Below, piece by piece: positions 25,601 to 40,600 of a DNA stretch of 64,000 nt. Both the position numbers and the translations under genes were made by a program. Numbering within the stretch: position 1 is the stretch's first letter; every line of letters starts with the position of its first letter. Location: positions 121,072 through 185,071 of the forward strand of contig KZ308230.1 in NCBI GenBank assembly GCA_000376725.2. Direction: 5' to 3'. This DNA comes from Ladona fulva. Lineage: Eukaryota > Arthropoda > Insecta > Odonata > Libellulidae. The notes beneath the pieces are model-generated. The model had not been told where the DNA came from, did no database searches, and saw nothing but the letters and a program-made list of their open reading frames with translations.

Positions 25601-28600
25601 GTCGCAAAATAAAATCTTGGTGGAAATTTCGAGGGACTTTCTGGCTCTATATAAAACTCTGCTACGGCAGTAACTCTACATTAGAAAATTTACTTAGCAA
25701 TGAATTAGATTCTGTATTCGCAGAGAGTAAACTCTGAGCAGAATTGTTTCATGGCACTCAAATCAGAATGTGATGAATATCATCGCGCAAAATATTTCCC
25801 ATGTAAGCATGGGAATCACCAGGATCTGTTCTATTATAGTGTTACTATAATGGAACAGATCCTGGCGTTCATCTGGAAGTTTGGGTCAAAGTAGCCGAAA
25901 TGATACGAGTAACACATCCATATAAAACTTTCGGATAGTTCCAAAAATACCAGTCTACTACTTCATCTGTGGAGGTCTAATGGAACTGAAACACTTTTTT
26001 ATTGTATGAAAAAAAGAATGATATTTGATCGATATATAGTCGTTGAAATCACCAGTCCTACAACAGTAAAGCCCGATTAAGACACTTTTTCGGGGACCGA
26101 CTGAAAAACGAGAGATAGCGTTTTAGCTGGAACGTGGCAACACTTTATTTTTGAAAAACAATGTATAATTGTTTTTTCGGTCTTTTTTCGTTCAGGTCTT
26201 CCGAACAAAATGTCTAAATTTTTGGCACGAAAGCTTAATTGGCAATTAATAAACCGCCTGACAAGTATGATATTCGAGCTCAAGTCCTGGTCCAGTGGAA
26301 CTTTCTTCATCACCGTTTTCCCTGGGGAATTTTTTTAGGTGCTCACTTTTACGTGCAAAGTCACCTTTCTAGGCTGTTCACGCAACCTGTCCCATATCCT
26401 TTACAACTCTGTCTTTTCTTCTGCTTCATTTAGGTGTCCACTTCGACACCAGTATGTCAAGTCTCGTGAAAGAGATAACTACGGCCATCAAAGTGTACGC
26501 CTACGGAGTGGAGGACTTCATCAACGATCCTCGGAATGAGAGACTGTCACTCAACACGCAGCTTTCATGCGAAGGAGCGGGAGACTCAAGATGGAAAGTC
26601 GGAGACCGATTCTTCAAGTGAGACAAATTGACAATAGCGCTAAGACTGTAATTGGCATCAGATCTTTCATTTTCTTGCAATTTGCATCTCCGCCTCAGCC
26701 ACTGATACTAATTTACATAAATTCATAAAAATGTCATTGGGTAATTGATTTAGACTATGGAACCCTTATTCGTGACATAATTCGCAATAACCTAACAGGG
26801 TCGTTTCACGATTAAAATCCGTACTCGATGGTTATCTTCCCTATTAATTTCTTGTAGAGTTTCTTTGGAAAGTGAGTGCCAATTACTTATCTTTTTAAAA
26901 TTCGAACATACTACTCCTGAAGCTTCGTAGCATCCCGATTAGTGTCAAACCTTGTGTATTTTGAATTCACAAATGGAGAATTAGATTACAGCCCCAGCGA
27001 ACTGATTTTAAATTAACAAGAAAAGCCATTTCAAAGCCATAAACAAAAATTCCTTGGTTATATCAAAGAAACATATCATTTTGGTTGTTAAATCTAATCA
27101 CCGCTACAAAGCCTTTTATTGATTCACAACACCTTTAACAGACATTGAAGATCCATTTGTCACATGAAGTCTCCCTCCCAAGAAGTAGTACTCTCAAATG
27201 GACGATTCGTTCACAGGTACCTCAGAAATGTGAGTGTTGAGCACACAGAGGAAGGAAAACCGAATATTGAATTCACACCAGATGGAGTTCTCAAAGCAGC
27301 AGAGTTAAAGATCTTAAACTTGAGACCTGCTGCTAACAGACAGCTCAGGTGGGAAGAGGTAAGTATTCAGAAAAGACATAATTAATCTGCTTGAATTATG
27401 GCTACCTTGTTTCCTTTTCTGTCCCTTAAACTTTGTTTCCTGAAAATTGTCTTACACGAGTTTAATTTAAAAAAGCATGTGTTGGAAATCAATTCAGTTC
27501 CTGATTCATCTCCGATTATTAATATTCTATAATAAAAGAAGGCATCCTAATATCTTTTCAAGTTACATGGTAAGTTCCTCGTACTTACCCAACCACATTG
27601 TTCATTCTAATTAGAAGGATATTTTCATTTTCCACACTAAAGACAAGAAGTTATCATATTGTTAATTATTTTCTCCCAATTATTCTGTTATTTAGAGATA
27701 TTTTCATAGCAAATAAATGGTTCTTTTGGTAACTTCATGACTTGCTTTCTGTTTTTTTTATTTTTTTATTTTCTCATCTTTTCATTTATCGTACCAAAAT
27801 TTTCATTTTCGTGATGAAATAACGAATGTTTATATTTTAGTCGAAAATAAAGTATTTAATTAATGCAAATTAACAATTTACGAAAGAATAATGAAACAGC
27901 TTAAACCTTCTTCATTTACCGACAACTGAAATAGTTTTTCCAAACCTAAATTACCAACTTCACAAGTTTTTCGTAAATACAGAGATTGACTAGGGATTTA
28001 ACCTAAATCAACACGAAAACTAGTATATGAAAGTAACTAAAATCTCAACCCATAATCATGATTGGGTAACTTTATTGCAACGTTTAACATTATAAATTCA
28101 TCAATTTTTAATGGTGTTTCAGAATATAAAGCTATTGGCCATTGATTATATAGCAATAATGAATTACCTCAAATATTCACAAATGATATTTCGAAACGGA
28201 ATTCACAGATTCTTAATTTCTTGATGTCTATGCTCCATCAGCGCTTCAATAAAGCCATAGCGTATAAAAGAATTCTCCCGTATAGAAATTTTCTTCGATG
28301 CTATGCACTCCTACTGATGATTTGATCTGATGAACTACTGATCTGTNAGCGCTTCAATAAAGCCATAGCGTATAAAAGAATTCTCCCGTATAGAAATTTT
28401 CTTCGATGCTATTTTCATATAAATAAAAAACATATTTCTAATGCCCCGAGATCTTTACTCTGTATCCCGACAGATCGGCGTGTGGAAGTCCTGGGAGAGA
28501 GAAGGTCTAGACATAAAAGACATAGTATGGCCCGGGGGAAGTCACACACCGCCTCAAGGTGTTCCGGAGAAGTTCCACATGCGCATAACATTCCTCGAAG

Positions 28601-31600
28601 AGCCGCCTTACATAAATGTTGCGCCGCCAGATCCCATCACTGGGAAGTGCTCCATAAACAGGGGCGTCCTCTGCCGATTCGCCGCGGAAACGGATATGAG
28701 CGGGTGAGTGAAGATCATATACCCACATTTAACCTCTAATTTTGCTAAAGCGATTCTCTGCCTTGTACAAGTGCTAAATTAACTAAATACTCACGCTTAA
28801 GCACTTCCTAAATGAGAAAATAAAATATGCATGTCTTTAAACCTTATTCTGGTATTCAGAAATTAGAGCTTAAGATCCGAAAAAGAGATCAAACTGCTGA
28901 AATCGGTAACTACATTCTTATGTCACTACAGTTAAGGTCGTTATTGTCTTAAATCAAAGTTTCTCCAAATTTTACAGCCCTAAATCCACTTTAATGTGGC
29001 TCACAAGACTATCACCCATTCACACTTAGTTCAGCTTTCATGAATTAACTAAAATAAAACTATATAGTTAGAGAATAGATTTCCATCCATGGCTATAGGT
29101 AAACCTTGTCAAACACCGCAGAGTAAATGCAATGCAAACTATAAATATAAATATTGCCGTAATCTATAAAATATCACATTTGGTTGAATATTGTTCCATA
29201 TTTCCTGTTACATTCCTGAAGTTAGAGGTTATTTCTTTCTCAAAAACGATTTTTTTAAGTAAATATATTATGACTTGCGATTCTCTCTTTCCATTTCCTC
29301 AAAATCTGCATCCGAAAACTTATCATGAAAATCTCACACAACAAAAAATACGGTAACACTTACTTCTGAGATGATCCATATTGGGATCAGTTCAGAAGTA
29401 GGTCCTTATATTTTAAGCTTGACTTTTACGTGAAAGAAGAGCTGTGCGAATGAATAAGAATCAAACGCGAACGAGTTAAAAAACTTATCCAACCAAAAAA
29501 AGTCACCGCTTCACCACATTGACATCTCCGTTCCTCTTTAGTAATGTCCTAATTTTTCAAGAAAGGTGGATGTATAAATGCTATGCCATTTGTCGATGTC
29601 TCAATTATGAAGAAACGACACGAAAAGAAAATAAACAATAAATATTTTAAATTATGCTAAAATTTTGTGCTTCTGGAACTAATTTCCAGAGAAACTACGA
29701 TGAAACTCAAGAACCTCCGTAAGACAAGTATTTGATAAATTAAATCATATAAAAAACCATTGAAGAAACACGGCAGACCATGCGTGACATATTCCTTTAT
29801 AAAGCTCCCTAAGCAAACAAGAATATGATTCATAGCAAACTTCGTACTTATCAAAATGTCATATCAGCTTTAGGCATCCGTTATATCCACATTGAATGAA
29901 ATGATCGTTCGTAAAAACTTCGCGGCTGCTTCTCTCCAGCGTTCAATCGTTTCGAAAACAATTGTGTATAAAACATCAAACAACTTTAAAATACTTTTCT
30001 AAATGCGACAAGCTGCTTATAAAATCTCACTCTCAAGAATCTTTCCTATGGTGCTAAATAACTAAACGTTAATTGGCATTCAAACTCCGCTTATGATGTT
30101 CGTCTTTTCCTTCCTAAGAAGACTGCGAGATCATAACAAGCTATTCCACAGGCCTCAACTTTTCCCCGGTCCCATTCTCCTGCATTAATTAGTCGAAATC
30201 AATTAATTGGCCGCCGGAAGAAGTGCGAGCGTCGGTACAATGATCCCATCAAGGGTAGTCGAATGGAGGAGCAGAGGAGATTTGTTCTCCCTGCATCATT
30301 TGTGTTGGAGAGAACGCTCCTTTGGAGCAGAGCTCCGCATTCATGTGTTTGGGCAGTTGATGACAGGTTGTTTAGGTCCGGTAGTATGAGAGAGCGAGGG
30401 ACAAAGAGAAGCAGCGTGGAGACAAGCGAGTTAATTGGCTTCGGAGGGAAACGAAGAATGAGAAGAGAGGAAAATACATTGCCTCGATAACCGACACCCT
30501 CAGGGGATCCCTCCCCCTGCCGTCAATGGCCTTCCCCGCTGCCTTTCTTCGCATACGAATCGCCGACTTCGTTAACACTCATCCTGAAGATTTCTCTTCC
30601 GTCTTTCCTACTTACGCTTTCTCTTCTCCTCGGTAGAACCTATACCCTCTTTAAATTTGCGCCCTATTTCTCAATTTTTCTGTATTCTTTCTCATCTTAC
30701 TCGGCGCAAATTACTTTCTTGACTACTAATTTCGTATGAAAAATCCGTGATGGGTAGCAAACATGATTAAATATTTTTAAATGATGGAAGTAAAAACTTT
30801 TGTAGGTTTTTATTTCCCTTAATTATTCGTGGTAATTTGAGACTTCCATCATAAGAATTCATAGCAAATTCGCATCTCAACCTGATTCTTTCAAGAAAAA
30901 GCTATCAAAATATACAAAACCACACCTAGTTTACTCCTAATTTTTAGGAAAACCAACCAGTTAAAAAGATAACAGAATATATTGACAACATACTCGTATT
31001 ATATTGACCTTCACATCAGGTTTTCCAGCTTTTGTGTGATAAACCTTTAACAATTTTATATTCCAATTCATGACTTATACCTGACTAATACCTACACATT
31101 TATTAAACTGTTTTAAAAATTTCCTTCATCCAACAAAAAATCTCATTTCTCTAAAATTNTTATTTTAAAAATCTAGAAAAAAGAGAGGAATGTAATAATG
31201 TAATATTAGTATTAGTAATGCAGTATTAGTATTTTTAAAAGTGCTCCCATTATTTGATAAACCTTTAACAATTTTATATTCCAATTCATGACTTATACCT
31301 GACTAATACCTACACATTTATTAAACTGTTTTAAAAATTTCCTTCGTCCAACAAAAAATCTCATTTCTCTAAAATTCGTTGCTCTGGGATCTTGTGAAAA
31401 CCGTTTATAACACTTTTCATCTTCTGTTTCTCGATTAATTATGTTTCCCTATTCGTCTAGAAGTATGCGGGAGACAAGTGGTCATACCTAAGCCAACCTA
31501 TTTTCAGTTTTAAGTAATTTTGACACGTAAGTAACATTTTATATACGCCCAGGGTCAAACGAAATTGTTTAACCATGAATTGTATTCTGATTTTTGCAAC

Positions 31601-34600
31601 AAATGAATGGCGATTCGGTGATGTAGGTACTTGCATAATTCTCCACGGTTCAAGACGTGAGAAAAACTTTCTTTCCGGCAGCACGGGAAAATACAGGATT
31701 AGTTCGGGCAACTAACCACATACTCTATTCTCAAAGCACATTTCCTAGAAGTTACCCATAAAAGTAAATTAATTCTTTCTCAAATTATAATAGCACATCC
31801 AACAAAGGATAACAACGAACATTTATTAAAATTGTCGCTCCAATTCAATTAAAACCATGAAATTTTCTAGGTTCCTAGTGTACTTCAAAGAAGTACGTAA
31901 ACCATTCACGGACGACACTAATAATATTAGGTACCTTAGAATTAAGACATTTCCTAAAAAGCCTGTTTTTTTAATTTATGAAGGACTCTGTAATTTAGGT
32001 CATGTAAAATAGATGCAAGATAAGAGACTTCCATTTCGCTATATGCAAGAGTATGCCATTAGTAAGATTTTTGGAAAATTTTACCTTTCATTTGCAATCG
32101 TATATGTAAATAAAAATTTAAAACGTAAAATATAACCAATCAATTAAACCTAATTGAAATTAGCTTCAAAATAAATACTGTTATCAAATTCTGATTTCTT
32201 TATCGTGCTACTGGACAGGATGAATAAAAGAAAGAAGTGAATAACTCTTGAGACGGACGAAGTAAATGCAAACAACCTGTGAGGAAAACTAGGTTCCTTC
32301 ATGACTGATATTTAACAAGTTTTTCGCACGATAATTTTTACGCGCAAGCAAGTTGAAAAGCCAGCTAAAACAGGCTAAACGATCAAAGAAATGCTTAAAT
32401 GAAATTATGTAAAGATTAGCGGTTCTAAAACAAAAATAACTTTAAAACACCTAGACGGTTAGAATTATTTGAAATTTATTTCTTTGAAAAATAATACATA
32501 AATTTGTAAAATGCATACGTCCACGCCATCTGTCAGTTAGTAGAGAATGTATATGGGAGCTCGCTTGTCATCTATTGGCTCACATCTGAAACATAAGTAC
32601 GTATGCGTAGGATAAGACATATTAGATCTCATGGAGAAATTGTAAACGCTCTCCTTCTACACCCGACTTACTCCCGCAACTCAAAGATGCTTACCACATT
32701 GTGCTAATTTAACTTCTGCGGAACAGATTTGAATGTGCTGCATGGCGATTATATGAACTGACCTTATTTACACAATCTAAATGCGAAAGAAAAGCCAAAA
32801 TAACACAGTATTACAATAGGAATCTCTCCAACTGATACTCTCCAGCGAGAGGCATTTTAGAGAAACTTAATACAGTAATATCAGACTGAGAACAGTTGAG
32901 AGCCACGCATTGTCAAAGGGAAAATGATCGCAAGACTACCTCGCAGTAGATTCATTCTACAATGAAATTTTCAACCTCCTCGAGCATAATTTAACCAACA
33001 TTGTCCCTCAGTTTTGAAGAGAATTATCCGGGAATTTTCCATAATTTCATACGAGGAAATTCAAATAATGCATGATTTTCAAGATATTCTAGGCAAATTC
33101 AATGCTGTTATGAAATTTAATTTTAACTTAAGCATTAGAAAGAAAGTATTTATAAAAACCTTAGTGCAGATATGAAGTTCATACTCTTTCCTATATGTTC
33201 AGCTGTTTCTCTCAACATTTCCTTTCTAGATATACCTAGGTAAATTTTTAGCATTTTGAAACAGCGGCCAAAAGTAATTTTAAAAAATATCCAAATTAAT
33301 CCGCACTAATAAGAAAAGTTCAGTGAAGCGTAGGCGATAATTTGCTGGCGCTTCTCCCTTATTAGTTCGCGAAAGTAGGATTTATCATTTAGATTTCCAG
33401 TGAATCTGCTCCACAAATTACAAAGTTAGAGCATTCAAACGGCGAAACTCTCGAATCGCCTCGAGCCGAAAAATCTTGAGAAAATCCGAGTTCTTCCGCT
33501 TTCTCTAGCTTGGAAGAGCAAAAAATCCTCTTTGAGAAAAACTGACTGCTAATAAATCGAAAGAACCGTTGACGGATGTTAAGAGCCTAAAAAGTAACGC
33601 TGGGGGAGAGAGAGAGAGGTTGTATAAATATAATACGCAGAGTCTGAAGATAAATGGTAATCGCGAGATAGTTTTGGGAAGAGCGATAAAGGGGTTGGGC
33701 GGATAAAAAATGGAACCGAAACCAAGAATGCGATGAAGGAGGGAGGGAGGGAAATGGAGTAAGGAAGAAACAAAAGAGAAATTAATGCCAAGAGGAAGGC
33801 TTGGTTCGTTAAATAACCAGGGTAGAAAGGAGGAAGTGGAGAAGAGAAAGACTGGGAAAGCGTGAGGAAGAAGATTGTGAAGAAAAAAGAGAAGATCTGA
33901 CGTTGGCACTGAGATACTTCTCGGGAATTTCTTCATTTTAAGGGCATTCGAGCCCCGCAAATTCCTCGCATTAAGAGACATTTTAAAACTTTTAACTTCT
34001 CTATCTGAAGGGCTGCACTGGAGAAAGTCGTGAAAATGGCAATATCGCTTTTTAATGAATTTAAGAATGATTCACGTTCAAAGTCACGAAGGAATTTCAG
34101 GACTGGAGGGTTTCGTCAGACTTTTTTCATGTCCGTTTCTCCTTGGGAATTTTCCGAGATGCACGACTTTATCGTGCCAAGTCATCTAACTCATTTCCTT
34201 GCAATTCAATAGAGATAGGGAATATGGGATAGGGGTATGGGACCTTTATTTTAACAATCTAGAAAAAAGAGAAGAATGTAATAATGTAATATTAGTATTA
34301 GTAATGCAGTATTAGTATTTTTAAAAGTGCTCCCATTATTGAAATGATTTTGCACATAAGGGCTCCCAACGGAAACCGAGCCCGGACCAATTCACTGAAG
34401 GCGAAGGCGCTACNACCTTAGTGCAGATATGAAGTTCATACTCTTTCCTATATGTTCAGCTGTTTCTCTCAACATTTCCTTTCTAGATATACCTAGGTAA
34501 ATTTTTAGCATTTTGAAACAGCGGCCAAAAGTAATTTTAAAAAATATCCAAATTAATCCGCACTAATAAGAAAAGTTCAGTGAAGCGTAGGCGATAATTT

Positions 34601-37600
34601 GCTGGCGCTTCTCCCTTATTAGTTCGCGAAAGTAGGATTTATCATTTAGATTTCCAGTGAATCTGCTCCACAAATTACAAAGTTAGAGCATTCAAACGGC
34701 GGAACTCTCGAATCGCCTCGAGCCGAAAAATCTTGAGAAAATCCGAGTTCTTCCGCTTTCTCTAGCTTGGAAGAGCAAAAAATCCTCTTTGAGAAAAACT
34801 GACTGCTAATAAATCGAAAGAACCGTTGACGGATGTTAAGAGCCTAAAAAGTAACGCTGGGGGAGAGAGAGAGAGGTTGTATAAATATAATACGCAGAGT
34901 CTGAAAATAAATGGTAATCGCGAGATAGTTTTGGGAAGAGCGATAAAGGGGTTGGGCGGATAAAAAATGGAACCGAAACCAAGAATGCGATGAAGGAGGG
35001 AGGGAGGGAAATGGAGTAAGGAAGAAACAAAAGAGAAATTAATGCCAAGAGGAAGGCTTGGTTCGTTAAATAACCAGGGTAGAAAGGAGGAAGTGGAGAA
35101 GAGAAAGACTGGGAAAGCGTGAGGAAGAAGATTGTGAAGAAAAAAGAGAAGATCTGACGTTGGCACTGAGATACTTCTCGGGAATTTCTTCATTTTAAGG
35201 GCATTCGAGCCCCGCAAATTCCTCGCATTAAGAGACATTTTAAAACTTTTAACTTCCCTATCTGAAGGGCTGCACTGGAGAAAGTCGTGAAAATGGCAAT
35301 ATCGCTTTTTAATGAATTTAAGAATGATTCACGTTCAAAGTCACGAAGGAATTTCAGGACTGGAGCAATTCAATAGAGATAGGGAATAGGGGTATGGGAC
35401 CTTTATTTTAAAAATCTAGAAAAAAGAGAGGAATGTAATAATGTAATATTAGTATTAGTAATGCAGTATTAGTATTTTTAAAAGTGCTCCCATTATTGAA
35501 ATGATTTTGCACATAAGGGCTCCCAACGGAAACCGAGCCCGGACCAATTCACTGAAGGCGAAGGCGCTACCCACTTAGCTATACAAGAGACAGAGAGGAA
35601 TATTGTTGACAACAACAGTAGCGCATTGAGTGGGGCAAAAAGGTATAGGTCTCCCTACAAAACAAACCTCGAAGATTAGTAGATATAATGCCCTTCTTAC
35701 ACTTTAAAAGAACATTTTCTACTTTCAGTTCCGGTTCAAATGAACATGTATCAATAGATATTCACCAAACTTCCTGAGTAAAAATGTCTAAGAAACATTC
35801 CTAATTCCGCAAAAATCTTTTCTATACTTGGCTAGTTATTCACAAAAAGTTATCGTGCCTCTTCTTATGACGATAAGCACTTGAATAATATATGTACTAT
35901 TCCTAGGAAACTATGAATTTCTACCAGTTATTCCAAAAATTCCTTCGTAAACGTTAATTTTAACCAAGGAAGGCTCGCAAGGTTTTGCATTGTCCTGGAG
36001 TTTTCATATGTTTGTGTTTGAAATAAGTCATTCATCTACATCTCCATCTACATAAATACCCTCCAAGCAGCTTTTCGGCCTGTGGCCTTCTGTGGTTGTA
36101 CACCCAAAGCTCGAACGCTTGGTCGAACAGGGTGTAAACACCAAGCTCGGACGCACCAAGCGTTCAAGCTTGGTGTTAACACCCTCTAACTCTTTAGATT
36201 ATTGTTGACGCGTATCGTCCGCGGAAAGACAGACTCTAAACGACTTGTCCTCGCATTTATTTCTCTTATTTTACACCCACTGTCGGATCGGTCGAAGTAG
36301 AAGGGGGGTCGCATAACAAAGATTACGTCTGACGATTACTATCTCTGAATTTATCAAGCAATCTCTTTTCTTTCAAGGATTCCCAACCCGTGTCTGGGAG
36401 CATTTTCGTAACGCTAGATGTTTTACCGAATTTCTATACAAATTTTCTATTTCTTGCTATTTCTTAACAAATCATGTTGGCGTGCGTTGCACTTTCTCGA
36501 GTTCGCGGGTACACATTACATCCGCTGGATCCCAAATACCCGGCGCATATTTCAGATGAGGCCTCACTAAGGTGAAATAACATCGCTCTAACTTTTTTTA
36601 TCGCATCTACCTACAATGCGCTTTATAAAACAGAACTTTTTAGTTGCTTTCCCGCAGATTTTTCAGATGTGTATGCTATAATTTAAGGTATTTGTAAGAG
36701 TGATTCCGAGATATTCAAATGACTCGACCACGTTTAGATTCATTCCATTAACTATGTATCGGTAATTCTAATAATACAATTGTCTCCTTTCGAAGAAATT
36801 AACTACAAAGCATTTACTTACATTAAGATCTATTTGCCATTTCTGAAACCATATGGTTTCAGATATCTTTGAATATGAGCTTAAATCGTTTTCCATTGAA
36901 ATGCAATCTTTGTCACTTGATAATTACATATTACCGAGTCATCCGCAAATATTCTCATTGATATTTATCTCGTCACCGCCGCGGCGTAGGTTCGCGCCGT
37001 CAAGTATTACTCATTGTTCACTCTCGCGATATTGCCATTTTCACGACTTTCTCCAGTGCAGCCCTTCGTGTTTTGGAGGTTCTCTTCTGTTTTTAAACAT
37101 CATTAGTATCTCAAAGGGAAAGAGTTCTCCGGAACGTGACGTATATTCAAAGTATTCCGGTTCCAAATATCAAGTCGTCAGTAACAATCGCACAACGTTC
37201 AACGTTCGGAATTGAGATATGCTGGAGATGACAGCATAAAGAGTTACCGCTGAGGTAAAATCGAATGGGAAGAAAATTAAAAATAAGAAGCCCTAGTGCC
37301 TTTGGCAGGTTCTCCTGAGCTGATTGAAAATTCTGGAGGTATAGATAGTGATTTGTATGAGAGGAAACAAACTTTTCCTCTGATTAGAAAAGCTGCAGTA
37401 TTTCATCGCATTCTCTCGATTTTCAGTGGGGAAATTTTCGACTGATCTCGAAACTTTAATTTTCAAGTATTAATTCTTTCCCATTATTTTTATTTTGTAT
37501 GATAAGGAGTGATCCTAACCCGTACAACCTGACTCCTGACTACTTACCAAAAGTTGAATCCACATTTCGTCATTTCCATCCATGCCCACATAGTTTTGAG

Positions 37601-40600
37601 AAACTGATAATGGAAATTCGGCAAGCAGCTAGGAACAACCAAATAATGGTTCCACCACTGCAAATCTTGAGTAATCGGAAAACTAATTGTTTGGAACAAC
37701 ATTGGTGCATCAGGTTTCAGAAGAATGCCAATTTCTCAAATATGGCACTCTTCCAACAAAAGCTTCACCATCCCTAAAGCCGCTTTCTTTCACTCTGACA
37801 TATTATTTTACTCCAAGTATTACAATAATTAAAGATAATTCAAAATCATGAAAGCAATTTTGTAAACATACAACAAATTTTTAAATGATCTAAAACTGTA
37901 CTATCTTATGCAGAGGTAAAAGTTATGTACAGGAAAATTAATGTAGAATGAATCATTAGAAGAACGTGATTGTTTTGGTGATTGCAAATATAAATTAAGC
38001 AAAAGGAAAAGATCCACAACATGTCACTAATATAGAAAAGGTAGGCCTGATATGAAAAAGTATGCCAGTTACTAACCTAAACATGGATGAGGCTTCCAAT
38101 GAATCAGAGTGCCAAAAGGCTCTTCCATAAAAAGTTCAGTCAGGAAATTCATAAACTGATGGAATACCTTAATTATATGGAGAATTCACATAAATTGAAT
38201 TTTGAGGACCAAACTGCAATCCATTTATAAAGTTAAATGTTAAGAGTCCTGCAATGCAGCAATCTGAAATTTAAAGGAGAATACATCAATTTCTTAAAGT
38301 AGAGTTTTACTTGAAAACCTGTAACATAAGAACTTACTTTCCTTAATTATAAATACTTTAATTCAACTGTATGTCATTTAGAAAAGTTTTAGTACATATA
38401 TAGAGTGATTAAATTTTAAGAGCTACTACATGGAAAATCTACCATATGGCTGACAATATACATAATCTATATAATAGGCAACTGGATGTATAAATGCTGA
38501 TTCTTTAATATAGCTAAGAAAATTAATAATTTCTCACAAATCTAATAATACAATGGGGATATAAATGATATGATATTGATTTTACTGATTACCATTATAT
38601 ACCTAGAATTAAATCAGGCAAGTGATTGTTTCCCTTTTCGAAAATATTTATTAAAATTGGTTTACTGATCTCTTTCCTTAAATTCCTATAATATTAGACC
38701 CAATAAGCGAGTCAGATAATCTTACAAAATAAATTGACACTTTAAATTTGATAGGCAAGAAGAATTTTCATAAACATTCGGATGAAAATTGAACAGAAAT
38801 TTTGGAGATCGCTGACCTCATAACTGATGTAAGTAGTATCGAAAGAAACTGTTTCTTTAGCTTCGTTGATCATTTCTTTACGTAAAGTGTTAATGTTTGT
38901 GTTTGAAATAAGTCATTCATCTACATCTCCATCTACATAAATACCCTCCAAGCAGCTTTTCGGCCTGTGGCCTTCTGTGGTTGTACACCCAAAGCTCGAA
39001 CGCTTGGTCGAACAGGGTGTAAACACCAAGCTCGGACGCACCAAGCGTTCAAGCTTGGTGTTAACACCCTCTAACTCTTTAGATTATTGTTGACGCGCAT
39101 CGTCCGCGGAAAGACGGACTCTAAACGACTTGTCCTCGCATTTATTTCTCTTATTTTACACCCACTGTCGGATCGGTCGAAGAAGAAGGGGGGTCGCATA
39201 ACAACGATTACTATCTCTAAATTTATCAAGCAATCTCTTTTCTTTCAAGGATTCCCAACCCGTGTCTGGGAGCATTTTCGTAACGCTAGATGTTTTACCG
39301 AATTTCTATACAAATTTTCCATTTCTTGCTATTTCTTAACAAATCATGTTGGCGTGCGTTGCACTTTCTCGAGTTCGCGGGTACACATTACATCCGCTGG
39401 ATCCCAAATACCCGGCGCATATTTCAGATGAGGCCTCACTAAGGTGAAATAACATCGCTCTAACTTTTTTTATCGCATCTACCTACAATGCGCTTTATAA
39501 AACAGAACTTTTTAGTTGCTTTCCCGCAGATTTTTCAGATGTGTATGCTATAATTTAAGGTATTTGTAAGAGTGATTCCGAGATATTCAAATGACTCGAC
39601 CACGTTTAGATTCATTCCATTAACTATGTATCGGTAATTCTAATAATACAATTGTCTCCTTTCGAAGAAATTAACTACAAAGCATTTACTTACATTAAGA
39701 TCTATTTGCCATTTCTTAAACCATCTTTGAATATGAGCTTAAATCGTTTTCCATTGAAATGCAATCTTTGTCACTTGATAATTACATATTACCGAGTCAT
39801 CCGCAAATACTCTCATTGATATTTATCTCGTCACCGCCGCGGCGTAGGTTCGCGCCGTCAAGTATTACTCATTGTTCACTCTCGCGATATTGCCATTTTC
39901 ACGACTTTCTCCAGTGCAGCCCTTCGTGTTTTGGAGGTTCTCTTCTGTTTTTAAACATCATTAGTATCTCAAAGGGAAAGAGTTCTCCGGAACGTGACGT
40001 ATATTCAAAGTATTCCGGTTCCAAATATCAAGTCGTCAGTAACAATCGCACAACGTTCAACGTTCGGAATTGAGATATGCTGGAGATGACAGCATAAAGA
40101 GTTACCGCTGAGGTAAAANAAGAAGTTAAGGACATTATAGTCTCTAATAAATGAATTTTTTTATTGTAACACAATATATGCATCAGCAAGGGCCTCTCTG
40201 AACAAACTCTGAATCACTTAAAAGATAAATGTCATATCCTATGAATGCTATTTTATAGCCAAAATTTAATTACCTAAACTTATGAACCAATCTAATACTT
40301 ATGCAGCCAAGCCATTTATGTCCCATGACATTAGTTATAACTCATTATTGGATGAATGCTGCAAATAAACATATATTCCCATCCTTTCCAAATAGTTGTC
40401 TGTTAACAGACCAGTTTATAAGAATTTAAGATAAACAATAAAAAAGAGAACAGACAAATCATGATCTGCTATTCCTGGGTAATACTAATTTCTATTCTCA
40501 GAATAACCAGATTTTCATGTGAACCAGGTGAACATTATTTTATTTCAGCTAATATTTCAAAAAAGAAACTTTCCTCTTTTACTTAGTTCACCATCAATAA

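Larger units (their letters stand above)
33158..34413. repeat. 1.25-kb duplicated block, copy A
   Basis: Nearly identical to 34415-35573 (offset 1257 at the left side). It ends at the single N at 34414 and copy B begins directly after it. Copy A carries an extra ~95 bases (about 34110-34203), a SINE tail, that copy B lacks. It includes a 158-codon minus-strand frame (33505-33981) of low-complexity F/L/S/P-rich sequence produced by a purine-rich tract; I do not regard that as a gene. Confidence 0.85.

Noticed and set aside
33505..33981. 158-codon minus-strand open frame, present again at 34762-35238
   Set aside because: It is the reverse of a purine-rich tract and is rich in F, L, S and P with no domain. 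The second copy is an assembly duplicate, so its identity is not evidence of conservation.
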